Below are positions 11,903-23,273 of a stretch of DNA of 64,000 nucleotides, one piece after another (the first letter of the stretch is position 1; every line of letters starts with the position of its first letter). The notes below the pieces were generated by a model. It worked only from the letters and a program-made list of their open reading frames with translations, did not search any database and had not been told where the DNA came from. The position numbers and the translations under genes are program-made. The stretch lies in the NCBI RefSeq assembly GCF_039555335.1, contig NC_092628.1, positions 79,672,713 through 79,736,712 on the forward strand, given 5' to 3'. This DNA is from Amphiura filiformis. Its lineage: Eukaryota > Echinodermata > Ophiuroidea > Amphilepidida > Amphiuridae.

Positions 11903-12102
11903 NNNNNNNNNNNNNNNNNNNNNNNNNNNNNNNNNNNNNNNNNNNNNNNNNNNNNNNNNNNNNNNNNNNNNNNNNNNNNNNNNNNNNNNNNNNNNNNNNN
12001 NNNNNNNNNNNNNNNNNNNNNNNNNNNNNNNNNNNNNNNNNNNNNNNNNNNNNNNNNNNNNNNNNNNNNNNNNNNNNNNNNNNNNNNNNNNNNNNNNNNN
12101 NN
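11903..12102. other. Assembly gap, 200 N
   Basis: Exactly 200 undetermined bases inside linker unit U4. All reading frames across it are meaningless. Confidence 1.
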
Positions 12103-12475
12103 GAGCCGGAACGGCGAGTGGAATGGAACAATACATCTTTCACCTCGTGATTATATTTCGACCATTACACGAATTTAAGACAGTTAATATTTGTTTTATA
12201 TCACTCATGCATAAATTCTATTACTAAAATACTATTTAAGGTAGGAAATACATTTTTTTCATCAACATAACACCATGCTTTGCCGTGATATACTTCACAT
12301 TTTGGGGTCTACCCCATAACTAAATCGGCGAGTCCAACAGTCAGCGCGCGGCTTAGCGCAGGCGCACTACGGCAGAGCACTGTGATAGTAAAGACTATCA
12401 CACGGAGAGGGTGATGGTAAAAATGGCAAATGGTAATCAACCAATGAACTGTCTAGAATTTATGTATGAGTGATA
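12103..12475. mobile_element. Partial inverted-repeat insertion after the gap
   Basis: Sequence absent from the other linker units. Contains TTATATCACTCAT near 12195 and ATGAGTGATATAA near 12466 as inverted arms. Its left end is lost in the gap. Confidence 0.45.
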
Positions 12476-12635
12476 TAATTAATAATGGCACACATTTCTA
12501 TGACCAAACAGCGGTGCTCCTACACTCACAGGAATCTCCATTTAAACGTCGTTACATCGGATCTTTACAATAACTACCCGAAAAAGTTTCCTTCACATGA
12601 TAATCATATAAAATTAAAATTAAATGACTACATAC

Positions 12636-12728
12636 TGTCACCAGGTGATTGACTTGATGAATATGGACCTGAGCTGAACAGAAGAGGGCTCGTGGTCGTT
12701 CTGGTCAATGTAGTAGAATTATGGCTAT
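12636..12728 (-). CDS. Ser/Thr-rich linker exon S4
   Basis: 93 nt, phase 1 to phase 1, donor GACA|GTATGT. Encodes SHNSTTLTRTTTSPLLFSSG then PYSSSQSPGD. It shares the HNSTTLTRTTTS start only with S6, which marks the two as products of the larger block duplication. Asn-Ser-Thr is a potential N-glycosylation site and the Ser/Thr runs are candidates for O-glycosylation. Confidence 0.65.
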
Positions 12729-13790
12729 CTGAGAAATGAAATTAAAATTAAATGACGTTTATATTTTTTCTTCTTTCTGTAAATCAGCTATGTAAGCGCA
12801 TCATATATACGGTATACGGGTTCATGTACACACTCACCCGCATATACACTATTTATACGTTTTCTCCAGGAAGCTCTATAGTTCAATATTGAGCTACGAG
12901 TATATTGAGTCATCCACAGACTACTACAGATGTATCAACAGTCGAAATCCCCGTGCATTGTATGCTGTGAATTCACGCATATTCATGAGGGCCAATCATT
13001 CGGTTGTGTCGTGTGTAATAATCACGCCAGCGTTGCGTGCCTTCGCGTATACGTGATAGAGCTTTACGTGTCTTCGCGTTTACGCGAAAGACCGTAAAAA
13101 TACGGGTACGTGCGTAGCGCCTGTCGCATTTCATGGAACAATCGGCCCTCATTATCGGGTGATGCTAAGATGTTATCTCTTCGTCTATGGGGTCATCATT
13201 CTGATATCTTGAGATAAAGCCAGATGCGCTGCATCGCTGTTTACTCAGTGGGTACACGGCTTGCCGACCTCTTTTTGGTGGCTCTACCTAGTGCATAGAT
13301 TGTTGTTGATCCTGAGTGAATCAAAGTATGTGGCTAAGTAACCCATTTCATTTGTTCTTGGTTAGTGATCTTTGCAGTGTGAGCTCACTGTTGCAGGGTG
13401 CTCTATCTACTCGTTAGATGTCACGGGTGATGCGTAGGCAGTTGGGAAAGAATCTGTCAATGTCACGACTCATGTGGGCTGTGCATCTCCTTTTATGGTC
13501 ATTCTGCCGACCTTGATTTGACAACAGCCAATTACAAGCCTTTTGGTTATTTTAATTTGAATAATTGGGACAAACTGAGTGCACGCCTTCAAATCAGGCC
13601 ACTATACATCACTAGCATTTAAGATGTGATTTCTGTAAATAAATAATTAAAACAATTGAATTTGTAATTTCATGTTTGTAGTTAGAATCTCAATTCACAT
13701 GATTATTTCAATTTTGAGTCAAACTGATATTTTTTTCTGCTATCGTGATCTTTCCAATCCCAGTCATTATCCTACTTTGTTACACAGTGA

Positions 13791-13961
13791 GCTATTCCAG
13801 TTGAAATCCATAACCCCCTATGGAAGACTTAATCTCCCACACATCAGGGGTGTATATTTCAAATGGATTCACCCATTCGGGTACCACCATTTGAAAGTCC
13901 TACTCCCTGTGTAGATTATCACATCTCCCATAAGGGGCGTATGTATTTGAACTGGAATAGC
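13791..13961. mobile_element. Short inverted-repeat element beside GLW exon (copy 3)
   Basis: Inverted ends GCTATTCCAG and CTGGAATAGC, with CCCCTATGGAAGA-type subterminal repeats. It ends 12 bases beyond the splice donor of the exon at 13974-14408. A half copy lies near 27926. Confidence 0.7.
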
Positions 13962-13973
13962 CATTATACCCAC

Positions 13974-14408
13974 CATCTGCACCATCCTCGCAATCCTTAG
14001 GAATACACACGGTATACTTGGTAGGGTCAGCCTGTAGGGTTCTGAATGCGTACGCTGGTCTAGGACACTCTCCTTGCATGTAGTCGAAGCAGATAAACGT
14101 GTACTCGTTACAACCAATGGCGACAACATCAATTTCACCTTCAGCATTACTGTAAGTGATATCTTGGGCTCCTGTGAGCGACAAACCCTGCTGAGAGCTT
14201 GAAAGGGTGTTCTCCACACGCTGAAACTGCTCGCCGGTTCCCTCTGCATTTGTACTGCCGTACATAGCCAATCTCCAGAGCCCACTTCCGCTAAGATCAA
14301 TGCTGCCATCGGTGAAAGAAGCGGTGGCGTAGATGCGGACGGGATCTTTCTTACCAGCTGTTAATTTAGTGGAGCTGTAGCCTACTTGTAAACCACTGAC
14401 AGTCACAC
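13974..14408 (-). CDS. GLW domain, single-exon form (copy 3)
   Basis: 435 nt (145 codons), phase 1 to phase 1, acceptor TTTGTCAG and donor GATG|GTGGGT. Encodes GVTVSGLQVGYSSTKL to KDCEDGAD. It differs from the copy at 26871-27299 by about nine substitutions, one missing Gln and a 9-nt difference at the donor edge. Both copies share the same inverted-repeat element about 12 bases beyond the donor, so that insertion predates the duplication. Confidence 0.85.
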
Positions 14409-14575
14409 CTGACAAATTAAGTGATAATTACATTAAATTCAAATTTCATTTTTACAGGACAGGTAGTGTATCCAACAATAGGGCTTATTACCCTGATTAT
14501 TGTAATTGTAACGAGGTCTTTTATAATGGGTCGTCATCTGCCATGCCTTTTCCATATGAGCCACTGGGAGAGCCG

Positions 14576-15050
14576 AAAATCGGCGGCCATCTTGGATTTG
14601 AAGGTCAAAAATAGGTCAAATCATTATCACTGGTAGTTTTTAGAGACAATCACTCAAGTTGGCATGATGAGAACTTTAATTAGATCCTATTATGAAGGCT
14701 ATATGACAAATGTGACAATTTAACCTTTCTGAGCTGTAAATCGGCGGCCATCTTAGATTTGAAGGTCAAAAGTTGGTCATATCATAAAATCGACATCAGA
14801 TATGAATTTCTCGACCCCAAAAACCTCAGAAAACATATACTGAACAGCATTGTAGGCCAAACCATTGAAAAAATAATTTTTTAAATGGCCGACAGTGGCC
14901 ATTTTGGATTTCGGGCTCTCACGGATTCCGCCCACACTTTCGCGAGGGCACCCCGCTAAATTTTTTATTAACCTTCATAGAAGACAAATCCACTGAGAAA
15001 CGAACCTTCGCTCTCCACGGTCACGGAATTGCTCTAGATCACCCAACTAA
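14576..15050. other. Intron sequence with internal repeats
   Basis: No gene. AATCGGCGGCCATCTTGGAT-type segments occur twice (about 14579 and 14742), indicating a decayed repeat. Confidence 0.4.
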
Positions 15051-15053
15051 TAA

Positions 15054-15706
15054 CCCAGCAAACACAAAACGTTTTCGACATCATTCGCAAAAGGTTATAA
15101 AAGGTTGTCAGAAAACGTTTAAATGTCGGTTTATATAAAGGGTATATTAAGAGTATAAAACGTTTTCATACCCTTAAAAAACATTTTTGATAATCTACTG
15201 CACAGCAAACAAAAATGTTTTACAGAAAACGTTTTAATAACATTCCAAAAACATCCTTGAACACTTGATACAAAACATTCTAAACAGAATGTTATTTGGG
15301 GGTTGAAAAAATATTTTGTGAAAAATGTTTGCCCAAAATATTTGCAATATTAAACGTTTTAAAAACGTTTTCATGACCTTCATATAACCCGACATTTAAA
15401 TGTTATTAAAAGGTTTAAAAACAAACATTTTAGGAACATTTTTTGTGTTTGCCGGGTTCAAATATTTGACATCAAGTATTGACAAAATATTTGGCAAAAA
15501 TGTTTGCAAAAATAGTTTACAATAACATTTTTTGAAAACATTAAAAAAATATTGTTGTAGTGTGTTTTCATACAAAACGTTTTACAACGTTATCATGACC
15601 TTTATATAACCCGACATTTTAATGTTATTAAAACGTTTTTACCTAAACCAAAAGCCAAAATATAACTTATTTAAAACGTTTTTAAAACGTTTTTGTGTTT
15701 GCTGGG
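15054..15706. mobile_element. Inverted-repeat element CCCAGCAAACAC, copy 1
   Basis: 653 bp with ends CCCAGCAAACACAAAACGTT and the inverse AACGTTTTTGTGTTTGCTGGG minus one base. Inside are many degenerate AACGTTTT blocks. The copy at 59095-59764 is inverted. No open frame. Confidence 0.85.
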
Positions 15707-15734
15707 AAGGGGTCTTTCGGAGCTGCGAAATCCA

Positions 15735-16255
15735 TTTGTGTTAAGTACCACCCCTGGGACTGAACAAATTATTCACTCGTTCATCTCTTCTCGTTTGGAT
15801 AACAACAATGCACTTCTCTATGGATTACCAGCAAACCAACTCTATCGTCTTCCAATCGTCTGTCAACCAAAGAATTGTTTTTAAACTTATGTTGATTGTA
15901 TAAAAATGTAATCATGATATTGCTACATTATATTTATCTGAACTCCTTTCAAATTATGTTCCCACTCGTACTCTTCGATTTGGAAACATGCAACCTCTTC
16001 AAGAAACAAAATCAACCGCACATGGGGTGGCAGATCATTTTCAATCATTGCAATTGCAGCTCCACGTCTATGGAACGAACTGCCTATATATATATTACAA
16101 CTGCTAAAAATGTAACTGTATTTAAAAAGTTGTTGAAAACTCATCTAATTCTTAAGTTCTTTCCTTGATTTTGCTTCTGGTTTTCTTTATCTTTTTGTTC
16201 AGTCTTTTGTTTTAATGTCTTGAACGCTCTAAATTGAGTGGATGAGCCTTGTCGC

Positions 16256-16336
<81 letters not shown>
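15735..16336 (+). pseudogene. LINE 3' end with (TTA)n tail, second copy
   Basis: Same LINE end as 9300-10012 with an internal deletion (the HITPILKELHW segment is missing). Tail (TTA)n at 16258-16336, followed by the same flank CAGTCAAGAGCTTAGTACAT. Confidence 0.75.
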
Positions 16337-16337
<1 letters not shown>

Positions 16338-16364
16338 CCAGTCAAGAGCTTAGTACATACATGT

Positions 16365-17421
16365 ATGAGCTTCCATGGTCTAATTTAATTAATATTGACA
16401 CATATTTCCATGACCAAACAGCGGTGCCCCTACAGGAATCACCATTTAAAGCCATTATAACATTTGCTGGGAGGACGCCCTCAATATTTTCCTAAATTCT
16501 TTTTTTTACATGATTATATTTTACATTATTAAACCAACATACCCTGCAAAAATCAAGACTCTAGATTTTGAATAAAACGCAGGAACCGTTGTTTTATTAT
16601 TACATTGGAATTATTAGTCGAACGCATGTACACGATGTTCATAACACAGTACGTACAAGACATGCGGGACGGTGATTTACCCAACAAAGGATCGTACCAT
16701 AACACGACCGAAGGAGTGGTACGTATTGGCGACATCGGCGCTGGTAGTAAATTCCAATTTTCTATGCTTTTCTTTAGTTGTTCGGCTCAAAAATAAATAT
16801 ATCTGACAGTAAAAGCTAACATTTTATGGCAAAGAAATGCTAATCCATTTTGTATGAAAATGTTATAACATGGCTTTAAATGATGTTACACCAGATCATC
16901 ACATAAAAGAAAAAGAAAAGGAGTACATAATACTGTCACCTGGTGATTGACTTGATGAGTCTTTCTTTGATGATTGTAGACTTGAACTTAACAGAAGAGG
17001 GCTCGTGACCAACGTCGAAATCTGGCTTTCTGAGAAATGAAATTAAGATAATAAATTAGTTGCAGTAGCGTAGGCAGTGGGGGCTCCCCGTTAAAATATT
17101 AAAGAGAAAAGTACCAGAAAAATTCCAGTTATCATAAGAGAGCCCATAACGCGTCATTATACGTTGTCTGATCTCCGCCAAATTCCCCTTTATTATTCAT
17201 TCCCCCAATGTTTAATTCCACCCCTTTTTGCAAAATACTTTGTTTTAAACCATCAGCTCACTAGCAACGCATATATGTCATTTTCTGAAGATGTTATTAC
17301 TGAGAAATTTGAAGTCATTATAGGTTAGAGTTCTGTTTTCCTAGATGAAGTTTCAGACCAACAAATGCTGCAGCTTCACAAAAGTCTTAGTTTAGCTCTC
17401 TGGATTGACGATATTTCTTCA
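16365..17421. repeat. Linker unit U5 (copy of 7757-8757)
   Basis: Near-identical to the start of unit X, containing repeat R (16540-16885) and linker S5. Similarity ends at CTTCAGTTCGGA. Confidence 0.8.
16934..17029 (-). CDS. Ser/Thr-rich linker exon S5
   Basis: 96 nt, phase 1 to phase 1. Encodes SQISTLVTSPLLLSSSLQSS, then a five-residue insert (KKDSS) relative to its nearest copy S2, then SQSPGD. The insert is a 15-nt in-frame duplication-like event. The donor is GACA|GTATTA, weaker than in S1, S3, S4 and S6. Confidence 0.6.
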
Positions 17422-17639
17422 GTTCGGAGGGAGCAAGATGAAATCCCGTGAGCATTTGGTGGTGAAAGCAAACCATTGGTCTAGATACCTTAAGAAAAGC
17501 ATGTTGCCAAAATCCAGTTCTATAGGAGGGTGTTTTAGCGCCCTTTTTCAAAATGGCCACCAAAATATCACAATTGCTCCAAATGTAGGATAGATTGAAT
17601 GGTGTTTTTGTGATGAAAGCCCATCAAATGTACAAATAA

Positions 17640-17965
17640 GGGGCTGTGCAATAATTATGAGCCCTGGGAGAGGGTAAAATTGGAGGGGGGGGGCAAGAAT
17701 TTTTTGGCGAGGCGAAGGGGAGGGGGGGAAGCAATTTTGGGCAAGCGTAGAGGGGCAAGCGATTTTTTGCACACATTCATGGGGCGCCTTTTAAATAAAA
17801 CGCTCTGAAAAAGCTTAGGAAAACAGTACGGAAACGCTTAAATATGCGCAAAGAATTTTGGCAAGCCGACGAGAGGGGGGGGGGCGATTTTTAGCGGGGG
17901 AAGCGATGTTTGGCGAGCAGTTGGAAAAATTTACCCGGGGGGGCTCATAATTATTGCAAAGCCCC
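17640..17965. mobile_element. GGGGCTGTGCAATAATTATG element, copy 2
   Basis: Ends GGGGCTGTGCAATAATTATG and CATAATTATTGCAAAGCCCC, flanked on both sides by TAA, a possible 3-bp target duplication of the PIF/Harbinger kind. Confidence 0.75.
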
Positions 17966-18360
17966 TAATATATATGGAGTCTCATCAGAACAAGAATGTA
18001 CACTTTTGTCTGATTTTTGGCAAATCCAATATTGCCGCCCTATGCTCAAAAAGTCAATTTTACCCAATTGTAGACACAATTACTTATATTCAGGTTGATG
18101 GTTGTGATTCTGGTGTCTTGTTATTATGTTCGTGGACATTTAGATCCAAATTGGCTGCCCTATGCTCTAAAATTCAAAATTGCGACCAAAATAGAGAATT
18201 TGAGTAACAATTTTTTGAAAGGTATTGTCAGACTGATGGTGGTGATATTGGTGTCTAGGTACCGTACATGCAATATGCTTGTGGCTATGACAAAGTAATG
18301 TAGCTTTCCCAAGACATTACATGCAAAATGGAGTCACATTTTAGGCCATAAGTTGAAATA
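17966..18360. other. Short direct repeats, no gene
   Basis: Two related segments with CGCCCTATGCTCAAAA / TGCCCTATGCTCTAAA and GGTGTCTTG / GGTGTCTAG; probably decayed repeat sequence. Confidence 0.35.
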
Positions 18361-20500
18361 CACAAAAAGTCAAACCCATCAGAATGGTACCGCCAGATAC
18401 GAATCATGTCAACAAAGAATATCTCACAGCCCCTTATAAAGCCACCACCTGGTACTGATCCTTCCAACACCAAAGAGGTGGCAAACAGCATCAACAATCA
18501 TTTTGTCTCAATTGGTAAATATATAAAAAGTTTGGACACGTCAGATTTACCCGCCTATTTACCAGCTCCTGAAAAACTCCCGGAGATTTACCCCTGGGAA
18601 GTTTGTGCCAAACTCTAAGATTGGTAGGAAAAAGGCAGGGGGTCCAGATGGAATACCCGCAAAATTGATTCGTGAGTTCCCTTGCGAGCGCAGTGTGCCG
18701 TTGACCCACATTCTTAATGCTTCTTTTCAAGAAGGATCAGTACCGGACCAGTGGAAGCGTGCAATTGTGGTGCCCATACCCAAGAGTAACCCACCTATAT
18801 GGAATCAACTCAGACCTGTGTCATTAACAGATCATTTTGCCAAAGTGGCAGAATCTTTCATCACAGACTGGTTAATGAATGACATTGAACTGCAAATTGA
18901 TGAGGGGCAATTTGGGAACCGTAAAGGGAGATCCACAACTCATTATTTAGTCAAACTTATGAATAACATTACAAAGCATGCAGATCAACCAAAAGCATGT
19001 CTCGTATTATTATTACTGATTTCAGTAAAGCGTTCGATCGCGTAGATCATAATATTGCCATACAAAAGTTGCTAAAAATGGGTGCTAGACCCGCAGTCCT
19101 ACCATGGATATGCAGTTTTTTGTCTAACAGAGTCCAATGCGTTAGGTATCATAATATATTATCTGAGTGGAGTGAACTCACGGGAGGGGTCCCACAGGGC
19201 ACTCTGGATGGCCCAACCATTTTTTCTTGCCCTGGCAAATGATGCCGCTATAATGAAAGATACCAACAAACTTGCGCTCAAATATGTTGATGACTTGACT
19301 ATGGTTGAGAATACATTTGTTGGCCAGAACAGTACCATCCAGTGTGACTTGGACAAATTTAATAATTGGGCCACTGATAATCATATGAATTTGAACGCGT
19401 CTAAGTGCATGTTTATGGATGTCACCTTTGTAGCAATCCCACCAGTGCTACCCCCACTTCGTTTGGGTAGCGAGCATTTACAAAGCACCGATGTGGTTAA
19501 GATCTTGGGAGTAAAAATTGCTAACAACCTCAAGTGGGACAACCACACTGATGACATCATTAAACGTGCAAATGGACGCCTTTTCTTGCTCAGTACACTC
19601 AGGCGTTACGCTCTAAGCATACATGATCTGGTGACAATATATGTCGGTTTTATTCGCCCTCTTCTTGAATACGCCGTGCCTCTATGGCACCCCGGTCTTA
19701 CTGAGAATCAACATTATACAGAAGAGGGCGTGTAAGATCATCATGGGTTCTCAATATATTTCTTACCAAGATGCACTTATCACATGTGACATTTCTGAGC
19801 TCCGATTACGTCGTGACAAAATCTGTTTGGACTTTGCCAAAACTCTTTATAATTCAAATGAGTTTCGCGGTTGGTTGCCAAAGTTAAGATCTGAGCAAGT
19901 CAGAAGGACTCTCCGTAATGCCAACACACTGACTGTGCCAAAAATACGCACTAAAAGATACGCTCAAAGTGCAATTCCTTTCATGATTAAAATGTGGAAC
20001 GAAAAATGTCACATGTGATGGGTGCCTCAAGATTCACATTTTCATGAAATGCTTGTAGATATAGTTTTTAGTGTGTTTTTGAGCATTGATTAATATTTGA
20101 TTTTTGATATTTTGTTGCTATGAAATTTAAGATTGGATGGAGGTGTGTGGGTGTGTGTGCCGTGTTGGGTGTGTGGTTGTGAGGTGAGGAAAGTCATTCT
20201 CTTTGTATATATTGTTTGTTGTAGTACTAATTTTGGTAGTTGTAGGTCAATTATTTTTTGGTGATATTTGGTGAGTGTGATGGGTGTGAATGTGTGTTGC
20301 AGTTGTGTTAATGTGAGTGGCAGCTTGTATGAGCGAGCAAGGAAAGTTATTTGCATTTGAAGAGTGTTTAAAGATATTGTCAATTTATATTTATATGCTA
20401 TTTATTATTTATGTTTTTTTATATGTGCAATGTATGTAATTCAGCCTTTGGCTGCGAAGTGCATTTTTTTCAAATAAACCTTGAATATCATAATGACAAC
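18360..20500 (+). pseudogene. LINE reverse transcriptase, frame-shifted
   Basis: A longer non-LTR element in broken frames. Segments in order: KAGGPDGIPAKLIREF, IVVPIPKSNPP, LRPVSLTDHFAKVAESF, EGQFGNRKGRSTTHYLV, DFSKAFDRVDHN, GGVPQGT, KYVDDLTMVENTF (catalytic DD), LNASKCMFM, VVKILGVKI and the 3' part near 19740-20018. Frame breaks occur near 18600, 19000, 19220 and 19720. It ends near CAAATAAACCTTGAATATCA at about 20475. A CR1/jockey-group element by motif; clade assignment is uncertain. It lies between linker exons S6 and S5 on the opposite strand. Confidence 0.88.
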
Positions 20501-20558
20501 AGAATTCTGCATGACTCCACATTTTCCGTCTACTATTTGAGAAAGTTAGCGTTACTGA

Positions 20559-20590
20559 CCCTAACCCTAACCCTAACTCTCACCCTAAAC
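20559..20590. repeat. Short interstitial telomere-like repeat
   Basis: Three exact CCCTAA units and two imperfect ones. Too short for a telomere; internal. Confidence 0.75.
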
Positions 20591-20638
20591 CCCCGTAACC
20601 CCTGACCATAATGAGCATATGGTGATAGTTTGTCTTAA

Positions 20639-21234
20639 CCCTAGAACTACTATACTGAGCCATATTTTGTAACATGGACTACGAAGGGGGGCGTTGCAAC
20701 CCCCCTAATTTTCAATTAAAAATGTCATATACCATTATATTTGGTACTAATGTATTGCGTTGGGTCTCGTCTATCCAGTGATACCAAAATAAGTACACAC
20801 ATTCCCCACACGATGTCGCTATGATATCATAATGTGAGGGAGTCCGTGCAAATTCGGGAAATTCTGACTATTTACAAAAGTATTGGCAAAATTGATGTTC
20901 GGCTAAAAATTCTACAAAAATGCGACTTTCACCGAATGTTCTTCTAAATATAAAAGATTTCAACTAACTAACAAGTAAAAAGTCAGTAGCTCTTTGAATA
21001 ATTTCACAAGAGCGAAATGAAAACCACTGGGGCCTCACCAATCCCCCCTCTATAGTCATCTTTGATGGCCGGTCCTAGGGTAAGGTGCTGGGATAAAAAA
21101 ATTCCACTAAAATGAGCGCAAATGATGGATCTACGATAAACTTAGGTCGTTTGGGCGTAAACGCGTGCGGTTTTTTTTATGACGGATAAAAAATCTTAGA
21201 GGGTACAACCCTCCTCGTTGTAGTAGTTCTAGGG
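20639..21234. mobile_element. piggyBac-like non-autonomous element
   Basis: 596 bp. Bounded by TTAA on both sides (20635-20638, 21235-21238) and by perfect 14-bp inverted repeats CCCTAGAACTACTA, the same CCCTAGAA start as classical piggyBac ends. Subterminal inverted blocks (ACTACGA-GGGGGG-GTTG and its inverse) are also visible. No transposase frame. Confidence 0.88.
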
Positions 21235-21349
21235 TTAAATGAGACATCAACTAGATTTTCGCGTTTTCTTTTCAAATTTGTAGAGATCACATTCACAAGT
21301 TCTAGTAAAAAAAACCACGATTTTCAACACTAAAATTGTTAAAACGTTC

Positions 21350-22580
21350 GGACCTTGTTTTTACCTTGCTAGACTGAGGTGTGTATGCCTGTTATGGTAC
21401 GTGCGTACACCTATTCAGTGATCCCAGCGCAAGTGTAAAAAATAAAAAATTGTTTATAAATTGCTTAAAAGTGAAGGATAAGTCATTCAAATTGTCATTT
21501 GGTATTTTTGAATGACTAATTTGGCAAAAAAAAAGGAAACAGCAGTACTGACGAAGTTGAAGCCCCATTCAAATATACATGTAGCAATAAATTTAGATCT
21601 AAATTACAGATTCGTGTAAAATGTCTTATTTTGTCTTAAATACACGTCTTTCGGCTGAACCACTCGCAGGCCATGTTAGCACATCTATGACAATGACAAA
21701 GTTACCAAAATCTGAATTTTGATAGTTTTTACGATGTTCCGGATGAGCAAATCACTAAATGGTCCTTTAATCAGTGGTATATTTTATGCCACGCGCAGAT
21801 GGAAATTTGAAATGCACTGACATACAAGGCACGCACCCCTATATCATATATGCCTATATCCTCTCACAATCCCCGCATCGCTGTTTTGTTGTCACAATAT
21901 TTAATTTGAAATTACCTTCGTCTTAGGTAAGGATAATAGTGCGTTATTTATGATGCTGAATCGTTCAACATTTACATATTATACTAATTTTCCTATTCTC
22001 ACAATAATATTGCAGAAATTGAGGGCGCTAATTATTGTGACAAAATCATTAATTATATTAGTGTTGTTCATTTGTTTCATGATTAAAAAATATCCATTCA
22101 TGTTCTTCATCTCAGTTATGATTTTTCCGTTTAGTAAATAGACAGTTTGCAAGTCTTTACCCCTGTAAATATGCAAATTAAGCTTGAAATATATAATGTC
22201 ATTAATGATGACAGCGGTGCCCTACACACCCCAGGAATCCCCATTTAAATGTCGTTACATAGGGTCTTTACAATAGCTGCCCCAAAAAGTTTCCGTCACA
22301 AGAAAATCACAGAAAAGAAGAATAAAATGACTACATACTGTCAACAGGTGTAAAATGTAGAATTGAACTTAACAGAAGAGGGCTCGTGGTCGTCCTGGTC
22401 AATGTAGTAGAATTATGGCTATCTGAGAAATGAAATTAACATTAAATGATTTAGAGTTTTTCACTATTACTGTTGAATATTTATTTTCTGTAAATCAGCT
22501 ATGTAAGCGTATCATATATACGGTATACGGGTTCATGTACACACTCACCCCCATACACACTATTTATAAGTTTTCTCCAG
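21350..22580. repeat. Linker unit U6 and upstream flank
   Basis: 21350-21980 matches 7255-7530 (GACTGAGGTGTGTATGCCTG and following), and 22070-22580 matches the linker-unit core. This ties the S6 block to the sequence beside the VWC exon at 7.1 kb. Confidence 0.65.
22339..22422 (-). CDS. Ser/Thr-rich linker exon S6
   Basis: 84 nt, phase 1 to phase 1, acceptor ATCTCAG or TTCTCAG type and donor GACA|GTATGT. Encodes SHNSTTLTRTTTSPLLLSS followed by ILHFTPVD. The upstream alternative donor GTGACA present in the other copies is mutated to TTGACA here, which supports GTATGT as the real donor of the family. Its closest relative is S4 (12636-12728), in line with the block duplication that also copied the GLW exon. 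Confidence 0.65.
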
Positions 22581-23273
22581 GAAGCTCTATATAGTTCATT
22601 ATTATGTTTTCAGAATCTTGCTTCGTATACCTCTCCACACAGTTTAAAACGTCAAGAAAATAGCATATTGGATGCATTTCGAATCCAATTTTAGCGCCAC
22701 CTGGATCCCAATCCCCCGTGATTTTTAAAATCGCCGATTTTGCCGCCAATTTTAACGCATTGCAAACAGCAACGACCGTATGTGAGACTAGCGAACATAA
22801 ACGCACTGAATGAGACTATTCATTCATGAACTCAATTTTGTTTATTTTGCTGTCAAACCGGGAGAATTTGATTTTCTACGGACGCAGAAAGAGATGTTTA
22901 ATTTCATGATTCTAGGCTTGAAAATCAACGTTGTGGTGTACTAAATGCATGTTTCAGCTGGTAAGAAATGTAGAAATTAATGTGGTTTGTTGAAATATCT
23001 GTGGAAAGTACAAAAAACTAGCAAAAACCGGTGCTAAACCACTACGTAAAAGCTGCAGAATTCGGCAATCTCACACGCCCAGACATCAACAATTATCAAA
23101 TTTTCTGACCAAACCAGAGGATTTATACCTGCCAAGTGCCAAATATCACTTTTTGAACTAATTTAAGACTCTGCAAGGTGTGAATGATGTTAGCACAGAC
23201 ACGGTAGGGTTTTAGATAAGCTTATGAAATCGGCAAATATACTAATAGTACTACTAATAGTAGTCCACCCAAG

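Larger units (their letters stand above)
12878..14575. repeat. GLW block, copy matching 26243-27470
   Basis: Large direct duplicate covering the GLW exon, the adjacent inverted-repeat element and both flanks. The 26 kb copy lacks about 465 bases corresponding to 13190-13655. Matches end near 14575 at AGAGCCGAA. Confidence 0.85.

Noticed and set aside
11835..12178. Open frames across the N gap
   Set aside because: Undetermined bases cannot support a frame.
13869..14309. 146-codon minus-strand frame overlapping the GLW exon, with a 144-codon counterpart at 26766-27200
   Set aside because: Alternate frame of the GLW exon. The in-phase frame aligns with the split GLW copies; this one does not.
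16238..16495. Poly-Tyr frame
   Set aside because: Translation of the (TTA)n tail of a LINE.
20559..20590. Telomere
   Set aside because: Only about five CCCTAA-type units inside unique sequence; no array and no chromosome end.
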